Positions 45,280 to 56,100 of a stretch of 64,000 nucleotides of DNA are shown here, one piece after another (position 1 is the first letter of the stretch; each line of letters starts with the position of its first letter). Under the pieces are notes generated by a model. The model had not been told where the DNA came from. It did not search any database and saw only the letters and a list, made by a program, of their open reading frames with translations. The DNA lies in assembly GCA_023382975.1 (NCBI GenBank), contig JAHDXO010000003.1:108632-172631 (forward strand), in the 5' to 3' direction. The DNA comes from Pirellulaceae bacterium (GTDB lineage Bacteria; Planctomycetota; Planctomycetia; Pirellulales; Pirellulaceae). A program made the translations under genes and the position numbers.

Positions 45280-47106
45280 GTGCGCAGCAAGGTGCTCAAG
45301 CCGGCGGAGACGAGTGCGAAGCTCCATGAACTGGCGCGCGAAGGCGATCAGACGAACCTGGAAGCGGAACTGCGTTTTTCGAGAGGGCTCGAAGTCCGGG
45401 ACGAACAGGGGTTCACGCCCTTGATGGTGGCGGTCGCGAGTTCTCGAGCGGGCGTGAATGTGGTGCGCTGCCTGATCGAGCACGGGGCGGATGTGAATGC
45501 CGTTTCCACGCCCCCGCCACCATTGGCCGATGCGCGCGCAGCCCTGGAGCGAGCGGGGGTGGACGCATCGTTTCTGGACGAGGCCAATCGGACGCCGGAT
45601 GGCGATTCCGTACTTTCACTCGCTGTCGAATACGCCTCGCTGGCGAAAATCGAAGTACTCGTAAAGCACGGGGCCGACGCCAAGTGGACCAGCGCCAGCG
45701 GATACAGTGTCCTTTTGAAGACGCTGTTTCGCAAGGTGGACACAACGGACGACGAGCGCCGGGCGATCTTGGAGGCATTGATCGCCGCGCGTGCGCCGCT
45801 GGATGCCGTCAGTCGTCACGGGGAATCCGTATTGAGTGTGGCCGCAAGGACCGCCGATGTGGGACTGGTGAAGTTCTTCCTCGAGCACGGCGCTGATGCG
45901 TCGGCGTTGTGTTGGAACGAGGTGTTTCGTGCGATCGCCTTCGGCGACGAGGAAGACTTGGCTGCACTCCTCAGAACCAGTCCGTCCCTGGAAGACGTCG
46001 ATGGTTGGGGCCGTACGCCGTTTCTGTTCGCGGTGCATTGTGGCAGACTGGAGATGGCTCGGCGACTGATCGAGCACGGGTGCGACCGTTCCGCCGTCGG
46101 CCGCGCGGGATCGACAGCCGTGGCCTGCGCCATCGAAGGGAATCGTCCGCAGATCCTGCAATGGCTGCTGGCCAACGGCTGGGATTTGAGAACGCCCGTC
46201 GACGAATTCAACCTATCTGCTCTTCGCCATGCCGTGCAATGCGACCACCCCGACTGCGTCCGACTGTTGATCAAGGCCGGGGCTGAGATTCATGAAGAAG
46301 ACGAGTGTGGATTTGGCTTGTTGCACGAAACCCTGTCCCCCGAGGTAGTGTGGATTTTGCACGCGGCGGGGCTCGAGCTGGACGGCCTGCCCAGTGTTCA
46401 GCGAGTCGGATTGCTGCCGGTCGGCAACGGCCAACCGTTTGACGTCTCGCCGGCGGACTATCAAGCTTTCTGCGCGCCTCGCTTTGGCCGCTCCAATCCG
46501 GAAGAAATGGGCAACTCGTTCTGGAACGAGATGGTTCGGATCCGTTGCAACGCCTACACGGCCCGGAAGAGATTTGGTGATGGCCCGCGCCTGAGGCCGA
46601 ACGACCAGCCGTTGTGGTGCTTCGAACGCTTCGGCCAATCTTTGACCCGACTGCCGTGTGGCCAACTGGTGGAGATCGGCGGTGAGCACGAAGATTACTA
46701 CGACCCCGACTTCTGCATCTACAACGACGTCGTGGTCCACGACGGCCAGGGAAGCTTCCGCATCTTCGGCTATCCCAAGGAAATATTCCCGCCGACCGAT
46801 TTCCATTCGGCTACGTTTCTTGATGGCAGCATCTACGTCATCGGCAGTCTCGGCTATCCTGCCGACCGGCGAACCGGCGAGACGCCCGTGTTCCGCTTGA
46901 GCTGTGAAACGTGGCGCATCGAGCCAATCCCTAGTGTCGGGGACACACCGGGTTGGATTCATGGACACCGGGCACGGGCCGAGGGAAATGGCCAGATCCT
47001 GGTTGGGGGCGGCATGATCTGGGATGGAGAAGACTTGGTCGACAACCGGCAGACGTTCTGCTTCGACACTCGAACCGGACATTGGCGTGTGGCCGATGTC
47101 CCTTGA
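45280..47106 (+). CDS. Ankyrin-repeat protein with a Kelch-like C-terminal region
   Basis: About 608 residues, no signal peptide. Residues ~8-370 contain ankyrin repeats, e.g. LHELAREGDQTNLEAELRFS, GFTPLMVAVASSRAGVNVV, VLSVAARTADVGLVKFFLEH and ALRHAVQCDHPDCVRLLIKA. The C-terminal ~200 residues have blade-like segments (GSFRIFGYPKEIFPPTDFH, DGSIYVIGSLGYPAD, FCFDTRTGHWRVADVP), suggesting a Kelch-type propeller. Ankyrin proteins mediate binding; the target is unknown. GTG at 45280 is preferred because GAGG lies upstream and the repeat homology starts there. Codon use is like its neighbours. Confidence 0.82.
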   Translation: MRSKVLKPAETSAKLHELAREGDQTNLEAELRFSRGLEVRDEQGFTPLMVAVASSRAGVNVVRCLIEHGADVNAVSTPPPPLADARAALERAGVDASFLDEANRTPDGDSVLSLAVEYASLAKIEVLVKHGADAKWTSASGYSVLLKTLFRKVDTTDDERRAILEALIAARAPLDAVSRHGESVLSVAARTADVGLVKFFLEHGADASALCWNEVFRAIAFGDEEDLAALLRTSPSLEDVDGWGRTPFLFAVHCGRLEMARRLIEHGCDRSAVGRAGSTAVACAIEGNRPQILQWLLANGWDLRTPVDEFNLSALRHAVQCDHPDCVRLLIKAGAEIHEEDECGFGLLHETLSPEVVWILHAAGLELDGLPSVQRVGLLPVGNGQPFDVSPADYQAFCAPRFGRSNPEEMGNSFWNEMVRIRCNAYTARKRFGDGPRLRPNDQPLWCFERFGQSLTRLPCGQLVEIGGEHEDYYDPDFCIYNDVVVHDGQGSFRIFGYPKEIFPPTDFHSATFLDGSIYVIGSLGYPADRRTGETPVFRLSCETWRIEPIPSVGDTPGWIHGHRARAEGNGQILVGGGMIWDGEDLVDNRQTFCFDTRTGHWRVADVP

Positions 47107-47196
47107 GCCCGATGGACAAGAACCAAACGCGACTTTCCCAACAGCCCAGCGGCAACGAAGAACTTCCGTCTTTCTTTCATGCGTTCAGGAGCAACC

Positions 47197-48333
47197 ATGC
47201 GTCGAGAAACCCAGTGTGTGCATCGCGGCGGATTACCCGACCCGATGACGGGCGGGATCAATTCACCGATTTATCCTTCGACGGCCGCGGGATACCTGGA
47301 CCGGGACCGCGTTCCCTACCAGCGCTATTTCAACACGCCCAACCAGGCGGCCGTCGTCGCCAAAGTCGCCGCGTTGGAGGGGGCGGAGGACGGCGTGCTG
47401 TTCAGTTCAGGGATGGCGGCCATCAGCACCATCCTGCTCGCACTGCTGCGGAGCGGCGATCATGCGGTGTTTCAGGAGGAGCTGTACGGCGGCACGTGCG
47501 CCTTGGTGACCGACTTGTTTCCGAGGCTGGGCATCGACTACAGTTTCGTCCCCATCACGCCCGAGGCCATCCAGCAGGCGGTGACGGATCGGACTAAGGT
47601 GATCTTCCTCGAATCGCCCACCAACCCGCTGTTGCGAGTCGTCGATCTCCGTCGCGTGGCGGAGTGGGCGCGAGCGCGGGGCGTGATCACGGTGGCGGAC
47701 AATACGTTCGCGACGCCCATCAACCAGACCCCCGCGGCCTTGGGCATCGACGTCGTGGTGCATAGCGGCACCAAGTATCTGGGCGGTCACAGCGACATCC
47801 AGTGCGGGATCGCCTTGGCGGATGCGGAACTGGCTGGACGGATCCGGCATCAGGCCTGTCATCTCGGCGGCAGTCTGAACGCGGCCACCTGCCATCTGCT
47901 GGAACGCAGTCTGAAGACACTGCATGTGCGCGTCGAACGCCAGACCGAAAATGCCGGCCGGTTGGCAGGCTTTCTCGCCCAGCATCCCGCGGTGGCCCAG
48001 GTTTACTATCCGGGTTTGCCGACGGATCCCGGCCATCCGATCGCAGCAGCCCAGATGCGCGGGTTCGGCGCCATGCTGGCGTTCGACGTGCGGCGGGAGC
48101 TTTCCGCGGACGCCGTCCAGCGGCGATTGAAACTGATCTGTCCAGCCGTCAGCCTGGGCGGAGTCGAAACCACGATCTGCGCGCCCGTTCAGACTTCGCA
48201 CGCCAAGCTGTCGCCCGCCGAGCGTCAACGGCTGGGCATCACCGAGTCCCTGCTGCGCGTTTCGGTGGGCATCGAGCACCACGACGACTTGATCGACGAT
48301 CTTGCCCAAGCCCTCGGCGACGGCACACCCTGA
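47197..48333 (+). CDS. Cys/Met-metabolism PLP enzyme (cystathionine gamma-synthase/lyase-like)
   Basis: A 378-residue fold-type I PLP enzyme. TQCVHRGGLPDPMTGGINSP and FNTPNQAAVVAKVAALEGAE are at the N-terminus, with FSSGMAAISTILLALLRSGD, VADNTFATPINQTP, and the PLP-binding Lys in HSGTKYLGGHSD. The end SLLRVSVGIEHHDDLIDDL is typical of the trans-sulfuration family. It could be cystathionine gamma-synthase, gamma-lyase or a related sulfhydrylase. The ATG at 47197 has AGGAG five bases upstream, which decides the start over the one at 47179. Confidence 0.93.
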   Translation: MRRETQCVHRGGLPDPMTGGINSPIYPSTAAGYLDRDRVPYQRYFNTPNQAAVVAKVAALEGAEDGVLFSSGMAAISTILLALLRSGDHAVFQEELYGGTCALVTDLFPRLGIDYSFVPITPEAIQQAVTDRTKVIFLESPTNPLLRVVDLRRVAEWARARGVITVADNTFATPINQTPAALGIDVVVHSGTKYLGGHSDIQCGIALADAELAGRIRHQACHLGGSLNAATCHLLERSLKTLHVRVERQTENAGRLAGFLAQHPAVAQVYYPGLPTDPGHPIAAAQMRGFGAMLAFDVRRELSADAVQRRLKLICPAVSLGGVETTICAPVQTSHAKLSPAERQRLGITESLLRVSVGIEHHDDLIDDLAQALGDGTP

Positions 48334-48634
48334 ACGCAAACCTCTCGTCCGTTGACGGTCGGATCTGCGGGTTATGCCGGTCGTAGGGGTCGGACGGAAG
48401 GCAGCGTCGAAAAAAGGCGGAATCTTCGTTAAGACCGGTTATTCGTGTTGTTCCGGCTATGCCGGGGGTACGGAAATTCGTGATTGTAGCTCGGATGCGG
48501 GACGATGATTGGCAGCAGAACCGCACGCTCTCTTGCCCGCCTCCGGCCCACTTCCGGTGCGATCGGACATGCGATCAAGCGGACGGTTCCGGTGATCGAG
48601 TCGGACCCACCAACCTTCGGGCGATTCCAACGAC
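48334..48634. other. Gap of 301 bp, nothing recognised
   Basis: Between the PLP enzyme and the TolC-like lipoprotein. No frame, RNA or clear repeat is seen. It presumably carries the promoter for the gene at 48635. Confidence 0.4.
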
Positions 48635-50689
48635 ATGCGACCCGCACTGGCCTTGTATCCGACGCTGCTGCTGACCGTTTTGACGACGGCCTGGGGCTGC
48701 GCGGTGCGCCAGCCGGACGTCCACTTTGCCTCGGGCGACTTGGCGCACTACGAACGGTTTGCGACGCAGATCGAGTATCCTGACGTTCAAAGCTGCACCG
48801 CACCATGCGTTGCGGCGACGCCCGCGCCGATCACACTGGCCGACCGGACGCCTCCTCAGTTCCGCGGACTGACGCTTCGCGAAGCCATCGAGACAGCGTT
48901 GAACCACGCCGATGTCCTGCGCGATCTCCGCGGTTTGGTACTGGCTTCGCCAGGCAACCTGACCACGATCGCCGATCCGGCCATCATCAATACGGACCCG
49001 ACGTTCGGCGAGGAAGCGGCGTTGAGCGCCTTCGACGCGATGTTCGAAATGAACGCCTATTTCGAGAAGAACGACCGGGCGTTGAACAACCAGTTTCTCG
49101 GCGGCGGCACGCGTTTGCTGAGGCAGGATCTGCACCTGTACCAGGCGCAGATCTCGAAGCGGTCGGCGAGCGGTACCGACTTCACGCTGCGGCACAACGT
49201 TCAGTACGATTTCAACAACGCCCCCGGCAACAACATTCCCAACCTGCCCTGGGACGTGAACGTGGAAGCCGAGGTCCGCCAACCTTTGTTGCAGGGGGCG
49301 GGGGTCGAGTTCAATCGCATCGCCGGTCCCGATTCGGAGCCCGGCCGGGCGCGTGGCGTGCTGATCGCACGCATCAATACGGACATCAGCTTGGCGGACT
49401 TCGAAGCCGGCGTCCGCGACTTTGTGTACGAGGTGGAAAGCGCCTATTGGGAACTGTACTTCGCCTACCGCGATCTGGACGCCAGGATCGCCGCACGGGA
49501 CCAGGCGCTGGAAACGTGGCGGCAGATCAGCACGTGGCAGAAAACCGGGCGCAGCGGCGGCGAAGCGCAGAACGAACTGCAGGCCCGCGAACAATACTTC
49601 CGCATGCAGGAAGAAGTCGAGAACGCGCTCAGCGGCCAAGTGTTCGAGAACCTCCGCTACGAGAACTTCCGCGGCATCAGCGGGGTCCACGCGGCCGAAC
49701 GCCGCCTGCGCTTGCTGATGGGGCTGCCGATCAACGAAGGCATTCTGCTGCGGCCGGCCGACGAACCGGCGATGGCCGAAGTGGTTTTCGAATGGGATGA
49801 GATCCTGACCGAAGGGCTCGTGCGTCGAGTTGAATTGCGGCGGCAGAAATGGCAGATCAAGCGCCGCGAGCTCGAACTGGTGGCTGCCAAGAACTACCTG
49901 AAACCGCGTTTGGACGCCGTCGGCCGCTACCGCTGGCGCGGGCTGGGCCACGATCTGCTGAATCCGGACGGCGGTACGGGCGGTTTCGACAACGCGTACG
50001 GCACGTTGACGGGCGGGGACTTTCAGGAGTGGCAGTTGGGCGTCGAGCTGACTGCCCCGCTGGGCTTCCGGCAGGCGCACGCCGCCGTGCGAAACGCCGA
50101 GTTGATGCTGGCACGGGAACGGGCCGTGCTGTCGGAGCAGGAACGCAGCGTGTCGCACGACTTGAGCAGCGCGTACGCCGAATTGCAGCGAGCCTACCTA
50201 GTCTCGCAGACCAACTACAACCGGCGGCTGGCGGCTCGCGAACAGTTGCTCGCGCTTCGCACGGCGGTGGAACGGGCGGATCATCGCGAAAAGACCCGTC
50301 TGCTCGATCTGCTGCTCGATGCCCAACGCCGCCTGGCCGACGCGGAGAGCCGCTACTACCGTTCGATCGTCGAGTACACGCTGGCCGTGACCCGGGTCCA
50401 TTTGCAGAAGGGGTCGCTGCTGGACTACTGCGAGATCTACTTGGCCGAGGGCCCCTGGCCCGGCAAGGCGTACTACGACGCCTGCCGCCGAGACCGCCTG
50501 CGCAGCGCCCCGCTCTGCTTGGCCGACTACCGCATGATGCACGCGCCAGTTGTCAGTCAGGGCGAATACGCCCAACAGACGGAGTCCGACCTTTCCTACG
50601 ACCGGTCCCCCGCCGACGAACGCAACCACCGTCTGCCGCCAGTCCCGGCACCCGCGGGCGTGCCCGAACTGGCCGAGCCCACTCTGTAG
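48635..50689 (+). CDS. Large TolC-family outer-membrane lipoprotein
   Basis: A 684-residue protein with a lipoprotein signal (LLLTVLTTAWGCAVR, lipobox AWGC). OEP-type helical repeats are seen: LTLREAIETALNHADVLRDL, YEVESAYWELYFAYRDLDAR, and YRSIVEYTLAVTRVHLQKGS. It is longer than classical TolC (~450) because of an N-terminal extension and a Pro-rich tail (RLPPVPAPAGVPE). It probably serves as an outer-membrane channel, but no adaptor or pump is adjacent, so its partner is unknown. Confidence 0.88.
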   Translation: MRPALALYPTLLLTVLTTAWGCAVRQPDVHFASGDLAHYERFATQIEYPDVQSCTAPCVAATPAPITLADRTPPQFRGLTLREAIETALNHADVLRDLRGLVLASPGNLTTIADPAIINTDPTFGEEAALSAFDAMFEMNAYFEKNDRALNNQFLGGGTRLLRQDLHLYQAQISKRSASGTDFTLRHNVQYDFNNAPGNNIPNLPWDVNVEAEVRQPLLQGAGVEFNRIAGPDSEPGRARGVLIARINTDISLADFEAGVRDFVYEVESAYWELYFAYRDLDARIAARDQALETWRQISTWQKTGRSGGEAQNELQAREQYFRMQEEVENALSGQVFENLRYENFRGISGVHAAERRLRLLMGLPINEGILLRPADEPAMAEVVFEWDEILTEGLVRRVELRRQKWQIKRRELELVAAKNYLKPRLDAVGRYRWRGLGHDLLNPDGGTGGFDNAYGTLTGGDFQEWQLGVELTAPLGFRQAHAAVRNAELMLARERAVLSEQERSVSHDLSSAYAELQRAYLVSQTNYNRRLAAREQLLALRTAVERADHREKTRLLDLLLDAQRRLADAESRYYRSIVEYTLAVTRVHLQKGSLLDYCEIYLAEGPWPGKAYYDACRRDRLRSAPLCLADYRMMHAPVVSQGEYAQQTESDLSYDRSPADERNHRLPPVPAPAGVPELAEPTL

Positions 50690-50740
50690 GTGCCTGGGGA
50701 ATCTGTTGTTCGCCCGATCTGCTTGCCGCAGTCACGAAGA

Positions 50741-51274
50741 ATGCCACAAACGCACTGCGAACATCTATTCGTGTACGGGACGCTCCGACGCGACGCGGAC
50801 ACGGGCATGGCCAGGATGCTGGTCCGGGCGGCGGATTTCGTCGGCGCGGCGTTGTTTCAGGGTCAACTGTTTCTCGTCGACGACTATCCCGGCGCTGTTC
50901 CGGGCGACGATCCTTGCGACATCGTGGTCGGCGATCTGTACCTCTTGCACGATCCCGAAATGCTCTTAAGTCAACTGGATGCCTACGAGGGATATGACCC
51001 AGCACGGCCGGACAACTCGGAGTTCGTCCGCAGGATCGAGACAGTTACCTTGTCGAAGGCCATGACACACTCCGGCGCAGAAAGTGAACCGAGCCGGACG
51101 CCTCGCGAGCAACGAGACCACACCGACCCACTTGATGTCGGCTCGGAGTCAAGCGGCTGTTGCGGCAGCCTCGCCGCGTGGATCTACCTGTACAACCGGC
51201 CGGTCACCCGATTCAGGCGCATCGCTTCCGGTGACTTTCTGCACGTCAGCGCCGATGAGCAACCAAGGATGTAG
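50741..51274 (+). CDS. Gamma-glutamylcyclotransferase (GGCT)-fold protein
   Basis: A 177-residue protein with the family motif LFVYGTLRRD (residues 9-18) and the likely catalytic Glu83 in LDAYEGYD; the C-terminus has AAWIYLYNRPV. The family forms 5-oxoproline from gamma-glutamyl compounds. A ~40-residue polar insert (AMTHSGAESEPSRTPREQRD and following, with SSGCCGS) sits between the catalytic half and the final strand and is not usual. The ATG at 50741 is the family start. 51 bp lie between the upstream gene's stop and this start. Confidence 0.85.
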   Translation: MPQTHCEHLFVYGTLRRDADTGMARMLVRAADFVGAALFQGQLFLVDDYPGAVPGDDPCDIVVGDLYLLHDPEMLLSQLDAYEGYDPARPDNSEFVRRIETVTLSKAMTHSGAESEPSRTPREQRDHTDPLDVGSESSGCCGSLAAWIYLYNRPVTRFRRIASGDFLHVSADEQPRM

Positions 51275-51401
51275 CCAACACGGTGCCGCAATTTCGGCGC
51301 AATGCCAACCCGGAGGGAGTAGATCGCCAAGCCGGCCAGAGATGCTACAATCCAGATGACTCTACTTGCGTTCGCTTTCTCACGCGAAGGGGCCAGACGC
51401 C

Positions 51402-52076
51402 ATGCCTGCTGTCGTGATCACGCCCGTCCGGGACGAATCGGGGCCGGAGAATTTGGCCGAACTGCTTGATCGGCTAGGCGGTATTCCGCCAGAACGTGTT
51501 CGCTTGCATCCGCCGCCCGGCACGGCGACCGAAGCCGACGTGCTGCTCGCCCTGGAGGCGCCTCGGAAGCGAATCTGCGAGTTGATCAACGGCGTGCTGG
51601 TGGAGAAGGCAATGGGATACAGCGAATCCGTCCTGGCCAGTCTGGTAATCGAGTTCCTAAACGCTTTCGTGCGCTCACGCAATTTGGGACTTGTCACCGC
51701 GCCCGACGGCACGGTGCGGTTGTGGGCCGGGCGCGTCAGGATTCCGGATGTCGCCTTTTTCTCCTGGGACCGTATGCCGGGCCGCAGACGTCCGCCCGAC
51801 CCCATCCCCACTTTGTCGCCCGATCTGGCGATCGAAGTCCTTAGCCGCAGCAATACCTCGTCCGAGATGCGTGCGAAACGGACCGATTATTTCTCCGTCG
51901 GCGTGCGGCTGGTCTGGGAGATCGATCCGGAAACACGGACGGTCCTCGTGTACTCCCGAGCGGACGAGGCGGACGAAGTGTTGGCCGAAGCCGACGTTCT
52001 GGAAGGCGGCACGGTGCTACCTGGATTCCGTTTGCCGCTTCGCGAACTGTTCGCCGAACTGGAGCGGCAAGGATAG
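51402..52076 (+). CDS. Uma2 family (DUF820) endonuclease-like protein
   Basis: A 224-residue protein of the restriction-endonuclease-fold Uma2 family. Motifs: ICELINGVLVEKAMG, RVRIPDVAFFSWDR with the active-site Asp, PTLSPDLAIEVLSRSN with the Glu, and a C-terminal half with VGVRLVWEIDPETRTVLVY. The cellular role of Uma2 proteins is not established; they are often numerous and mobile. The start at 51402 matches the conserved N-terminus MPAVV. No toxin or antitoxin partner is seen. Confidence 0.85.
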   Translation: MPAVVITPVRDESGPENLAELLDRLGGIPPERVRLHPPPGTATEADVLLALEAPRKRICELINGVLVEKAMGYSESVLASLVIEFLNAFVRSRNLGLVTAPDGTVRLWAGRVRIPDVAFFSWDRMPGRRRPPDPIPTLSPDLAIEVLSRSNTSSEMRAKRTDYFSVGVRLVWEIDPETRTVLVYSRADEADEVLAEADVLEGGTVLPGFRLPLRELFAELERQG

Positions 52077-52169
52077 AGACCAACGGATCTAGCGCCCCGT
52101 GTCCTTCCCGACCGGCACGCCGACGGGCTGGCGTCGGCGTGCGTCCGCGATCGTTGACCGGACGGACTG

Positions 52170-53174
52170 CTACACGGCGTCGGTGTAGGAGACCAGGGCT
52201 TTCATGTAGTTGGCCCGTTCCAGTTGGCTGGGATCCGAGCAGCGAATGCGGCTCATGCTGCCCTTCAACTGCTCGACGGATTCGTACTCGCGTTCTTCCA
52301 GCCAGTTCTGCAGTTCCTGCAGCATCTGCGTCAGATGTTGCGCGCCCCGCTGCAGCAGCACGGTCGCCATCATGGTGATGTCGGCACCGGCCAGCAGCGC
52401 TTTGACGACGTCCTCGGTTTCGTGGACGCCGCTGGTAGCGGCCAGCGAGATCGAGAGCTGATCGCGCAGGATGGCCAGCCACCGCAGCGACAAACGCAAC
52501 TCGGCGCGGCTGCTGAGGATCAGATTGGGCTCGAACACCAACTCGTCCAAGTCGATGTCGGGTTCGAGGAATCGGTTGAACAGCACCAGGCCTTCCGCGC
52601 CTGCCTCGGCCAACCGGTCGGCGAAGTGCGGTAATCCGCTGAAAAACGGCCCGATCTTCACCGCCAACGGAATCTTCAGCGATTCCTTGACGGCCGAGAC
52701 CAGTTCGCAGTAGCGGGCTTCGACGTCGGCGCTGGACATCTGCTGGTCCGTGGGGACGAAGTAGATGTTCAGTTCCAGCGCGTCGGCGCCCGCCTCTTCG
52801 ATCAGCTTGGCGTACCGTACCCAGCCGCCCCGCGACGATCCGTTCAGGCTGCCGATGATCGGAATCGACAGACTGCGTTTCGCTTCCTCGATCGTCTTCA
52901 GATAGTCGCCGGGACCGGTGTGGTAGTCGTCCAGTTCCGGGAAGTAGCCGAGCGATTCGGCGAAGGAATTCGCGTGCTGCTCGTACAGGTTGTCCAACTC
53001 GATTTCTTCATGCACGATCTGTTCTTCGAACAGCGAATGCATCACCGCCGCGGCGGCGCCGGCGTCTTGCAGACGGCGGAGAGAATCCAGTTTGCTGGTC
53101 AACGGACTGGCCGATGCGACCAGCGGGTTCTTCAGTTTCAGACCGAGATAATGGGTCGAGAGATCAACGCTCAC
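52170..53174 (-). CDS. Dihydroorotate dehydrogenase-like flavoprotein
   Basis: A 334-residue FMN-binding TIM barrel. STHYLGLKLKNPLVASASPL is the DHOD-type N-terminus; IPIIGSLNGSSRGGWVRYA, ADALELNIYFVPTD and IPLAVKIGPFFSGLPHFAD follow. The GTG at 53174 is one base past the nifJ stop and has AAAGGAGG eight bases upstream, inside nifJ's end, so the two are co-translated. Because of this coupling it probably works with pyruvate:ferredoxin oxidoreductase rather than in pyrimidine synthesis; that is an inference. Confidence 0.9.
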   Translation of the reverse strand: MSVDLSTHYLGLKLKNPLVASASPLTSKLDSLRRLQDAGAAAAVMHSLFEEQIVHEEIELDNLYEQHANSFAESLGYFPELDDYHTGPGDYLKTIEEAKRSLSIPIIGSLNGSSRGGWVRYAKLIEEAGADALELNIYFVPTDQQMSSADVEARYCELVSAVKESLKIPLAVKIGPFFSGLPHFADRLAEAGAEGLVLFNRFLEPDIDLDELVFEPNLILSSRAELRLSLRWLAILRDQLSISLAATSGVHETEDVVKALLAGADITMMATVLLQRGAQHLTQMLQELQNWLEEREYESVEQLKGSMSRIRCSDPSQLERANYMKALVSYTDAV

Positions 53175-53175
53175 G

Positions 53176-56100
53176 TTATTTTCCTCCTTTGTTGTCGGCA
53201 ATGTCGCGTTCGACGCCCGCCAATTGCTCGTAGTAGTGCCAGAGATCGTCGATATCCTGCTGGGCCATCTTGAACAAGTACTCCGCCCGCTCGGGATTGC
53301 TGCGAGTCAGCATGGCGAAACGGGCTTCCTTGCTGGCGACTTCCTTGAACGACAGATTCGGCTTGCGGCTGTCCAATTGGAACGGACGCCCGCCGTCGTG
53401 CGCCAGTCGCGGGTCGAATCGGTACAAGGGCCAGAAGCCGGAGCGGACCACGTCCTTTTGATGGGTCATGGCGGTAGTCATCTCGATGCCGTGCGCGATG
53501 CAGTGGCTGTACGCCAGGATCAAGGACGGCCCCCGCCACGATTCGGCTTCGCGGAACACTTTGACCGCCTGCGCCGGGTTCGCTCCCAGGGCCACTTGGC
53601 CGACGTAAACGTTGCCGTACGAGGCGGCGATCATGCCCAAATCTTTCTTGTTCACCGACTTGCCAGCCGCTGCGAACTTGGCCACGGCCCCGCGCGGAGT
53701 GGCCTTCGACGCCTGTCCGCCCGTGTTGGAGTAGACGCCGGTGTCCAGCACCAAGATATTCACGTCGCGTCCGGTCGAGAACACGTGGTCGAGTCCTCCG
53801 AAGCCGATGTCGTAGGCCCAACCGTCGCCGCCGATGATCCACACGCTCTTGCGGGCCAGCGCGTCGGCCACCGAACGCAGCCGCTGCGCTTCGGGGCTGT
53901 TGTTGCCTTCGAGTCGCTGGAGCAGCGTTGCGATCCGGCGGCGCTGCGCGAAGATCTCTTCCTCGCTGTCCTGGGCCGAATTGATCAATTCGCCCACCAA
54001 ATCGTCGCCGATCTGGCCGGCCAGGGTCTTCAGCAGGGTTTCCGCGAAGTGCTTACGCATGTCCAGGGCCAGGCGGAATCCCAGTCCGAACTCGGCATTG
54101 TCCTCGAACAGCGAGTTGCACCAAGCCGGCCCCCGCCCCTCGGCATTGACCGTGTACGGCGTGGTCGGCAGATTGCCGCCGTAGATCGACGAGCAACCCG
54201 TCGCGTTGGCCGCGACAATGCGGTCGCCGAACAACTGCGACATCAGCTTGACATAGGGCGTCTCGCCGCAACCGGCACACGCGCCCGAATATTCGAACAA
54301 CGGCAACAGCAACTGCGAGCCCTTGACCGTCGCGCTGTTGACCTTGGACCGGTCCAGGTCCGGGATCGACAGGAAGAAGTCGTAGTTCGCGCGTTCGCGA
54401 TCCAGGTGTTCGAGCTTGTGCTCCATGTTGATCGCCTTGTGCTTGACCTCTTCCTTGCTCTTGGCAGGACAGACGTCGACGCACACGCCGCAGCCGGTGC
54501 AATCGTCCGGCGCCACTTGGATCGTGAACTTGTGCTCGGGCAGATCCTTGCCCGTGTACTTCCTGGAGACGAAGGTCGCCGGGGCTCCCGCCGCCGCGGC
54601 GTCCGGATAGGCTTTGGCGCGGATCGCCGCGTGGGGGCAGACCAGAGCGCACAGTCCGCACTGGATGCAGATGTCCGCGTCCCAGATGGGAATCTCGACC
54701 GCGATGCTGCGTTTTTCGTACTGCGCCGTGGCCGTCGGAAACGTTCCGTCAATCGGCATCGCGCTAACCGGCAGCAGGTCGCCTTTGCCCGCAACGATCG
54801 CGCTGGTGACCCGCTCGACGAAATCGGTGATCGATCCCGTCACGGGCGGCAAACGCCGCAATTTGCTGGTGGCCTGGGCGGGCACCTTCACTTCGTGCAG
54901 ATGCGCGATCGACGCATCGACGGCCGCATAGTTGCGTTGCACGACCGCCTCGCCCCGCTTGCCGTACGTCTTGTAGATCGCTTGCTTGATGTGGTCGATC
55001 GCTTCGTCCCGCGGCAACACGTTGGACATGGCGAAGAAACAGGTCTGCATGACCGTGTTGATGCGTCCGCCCATCCCGGCTTCGCGGGCCACGGTCAACG
55101 CATCGATCACGTAGAACTTCAACTGCTTGTCGATGATCGCCTGCTGCAGTTCCAGCGGCAGATGGTCCCAGATCTCGTCCGGGCCGTAAGGCGTGTTCAG
55201 CAGGAACGTCGCACCCTGTTCGGCCTTCTCCAGCACGTCCATCCGTTCGAGGAATACGGGCTGGTGGCAGGCGACGAAACTGGCCCGGTCGATCAAGTAG
55301 GTCGAGTTGATCGGCCGCGGACTGAACCGCAGGTGCGAAACCGTCATGGCCCCGGCCTTCTTCGAGTCGTAGACGAAGTAGCCCTGGGCGAACAAGTTCG
55401 TGTTCTCGCCGATGATCTTCACCGTGTTCTTGTTGGCGCCGACCGTGCCGTCGCTGCCCAGACCGTAGAAGATGCTGCATTTGACGTCGGATTTTTCCGT
55501 GCTGAAATCCGGATCCCAGGTCAAGCTCAGTTGCGTGACGTCGTCGACGATGCCCAGCGTGAACCGTTTCTTCGGGGTGGCCGAGTTCAACTCGTCGAAA
55601 ACGGCTTTCACCATCGCCGGAGTGAATTCCTTCGACGACAAACCGTACCGGCCGGCGATGATCTTGGGCAGCGAACCGTTCCCGCCGGGCCGATCCGCCC
55701 AACTCTCCATGACCGCGGCGGCCACGTCCTGGTACAGCGGTTCGCCCGTCGCCCCGGGCTCCTTGGTCCGGTCCAGCACGGCGATCTTCTTCACCGTGTT
55801 GGGCAGCGTGCTGATAAAGGCGGAAACGTCGAACGGCCGGAAGAGCCGGACGATCACCATGCCGACCTTCTCGCCGGCGGCGACCATCTGCTCGACCGCC
55901 TCTTGAGCCGCTCCGATGCCCGAGCCCATCAGGATCACGATCCGCTCGGCGTCCGGCGCCCCGACGTAATCGAACAGATGGTACTGTCGTCCGGTCAGTG
56001 CGGCGAAACGATCCATGGTCTTCTGGACGATCCCCGGAGCGGCGTCGTAGAACGGGTTGCAGGCTTCGCGCGCCTGGAAGAACACGTCCGGGTTCTGCGC

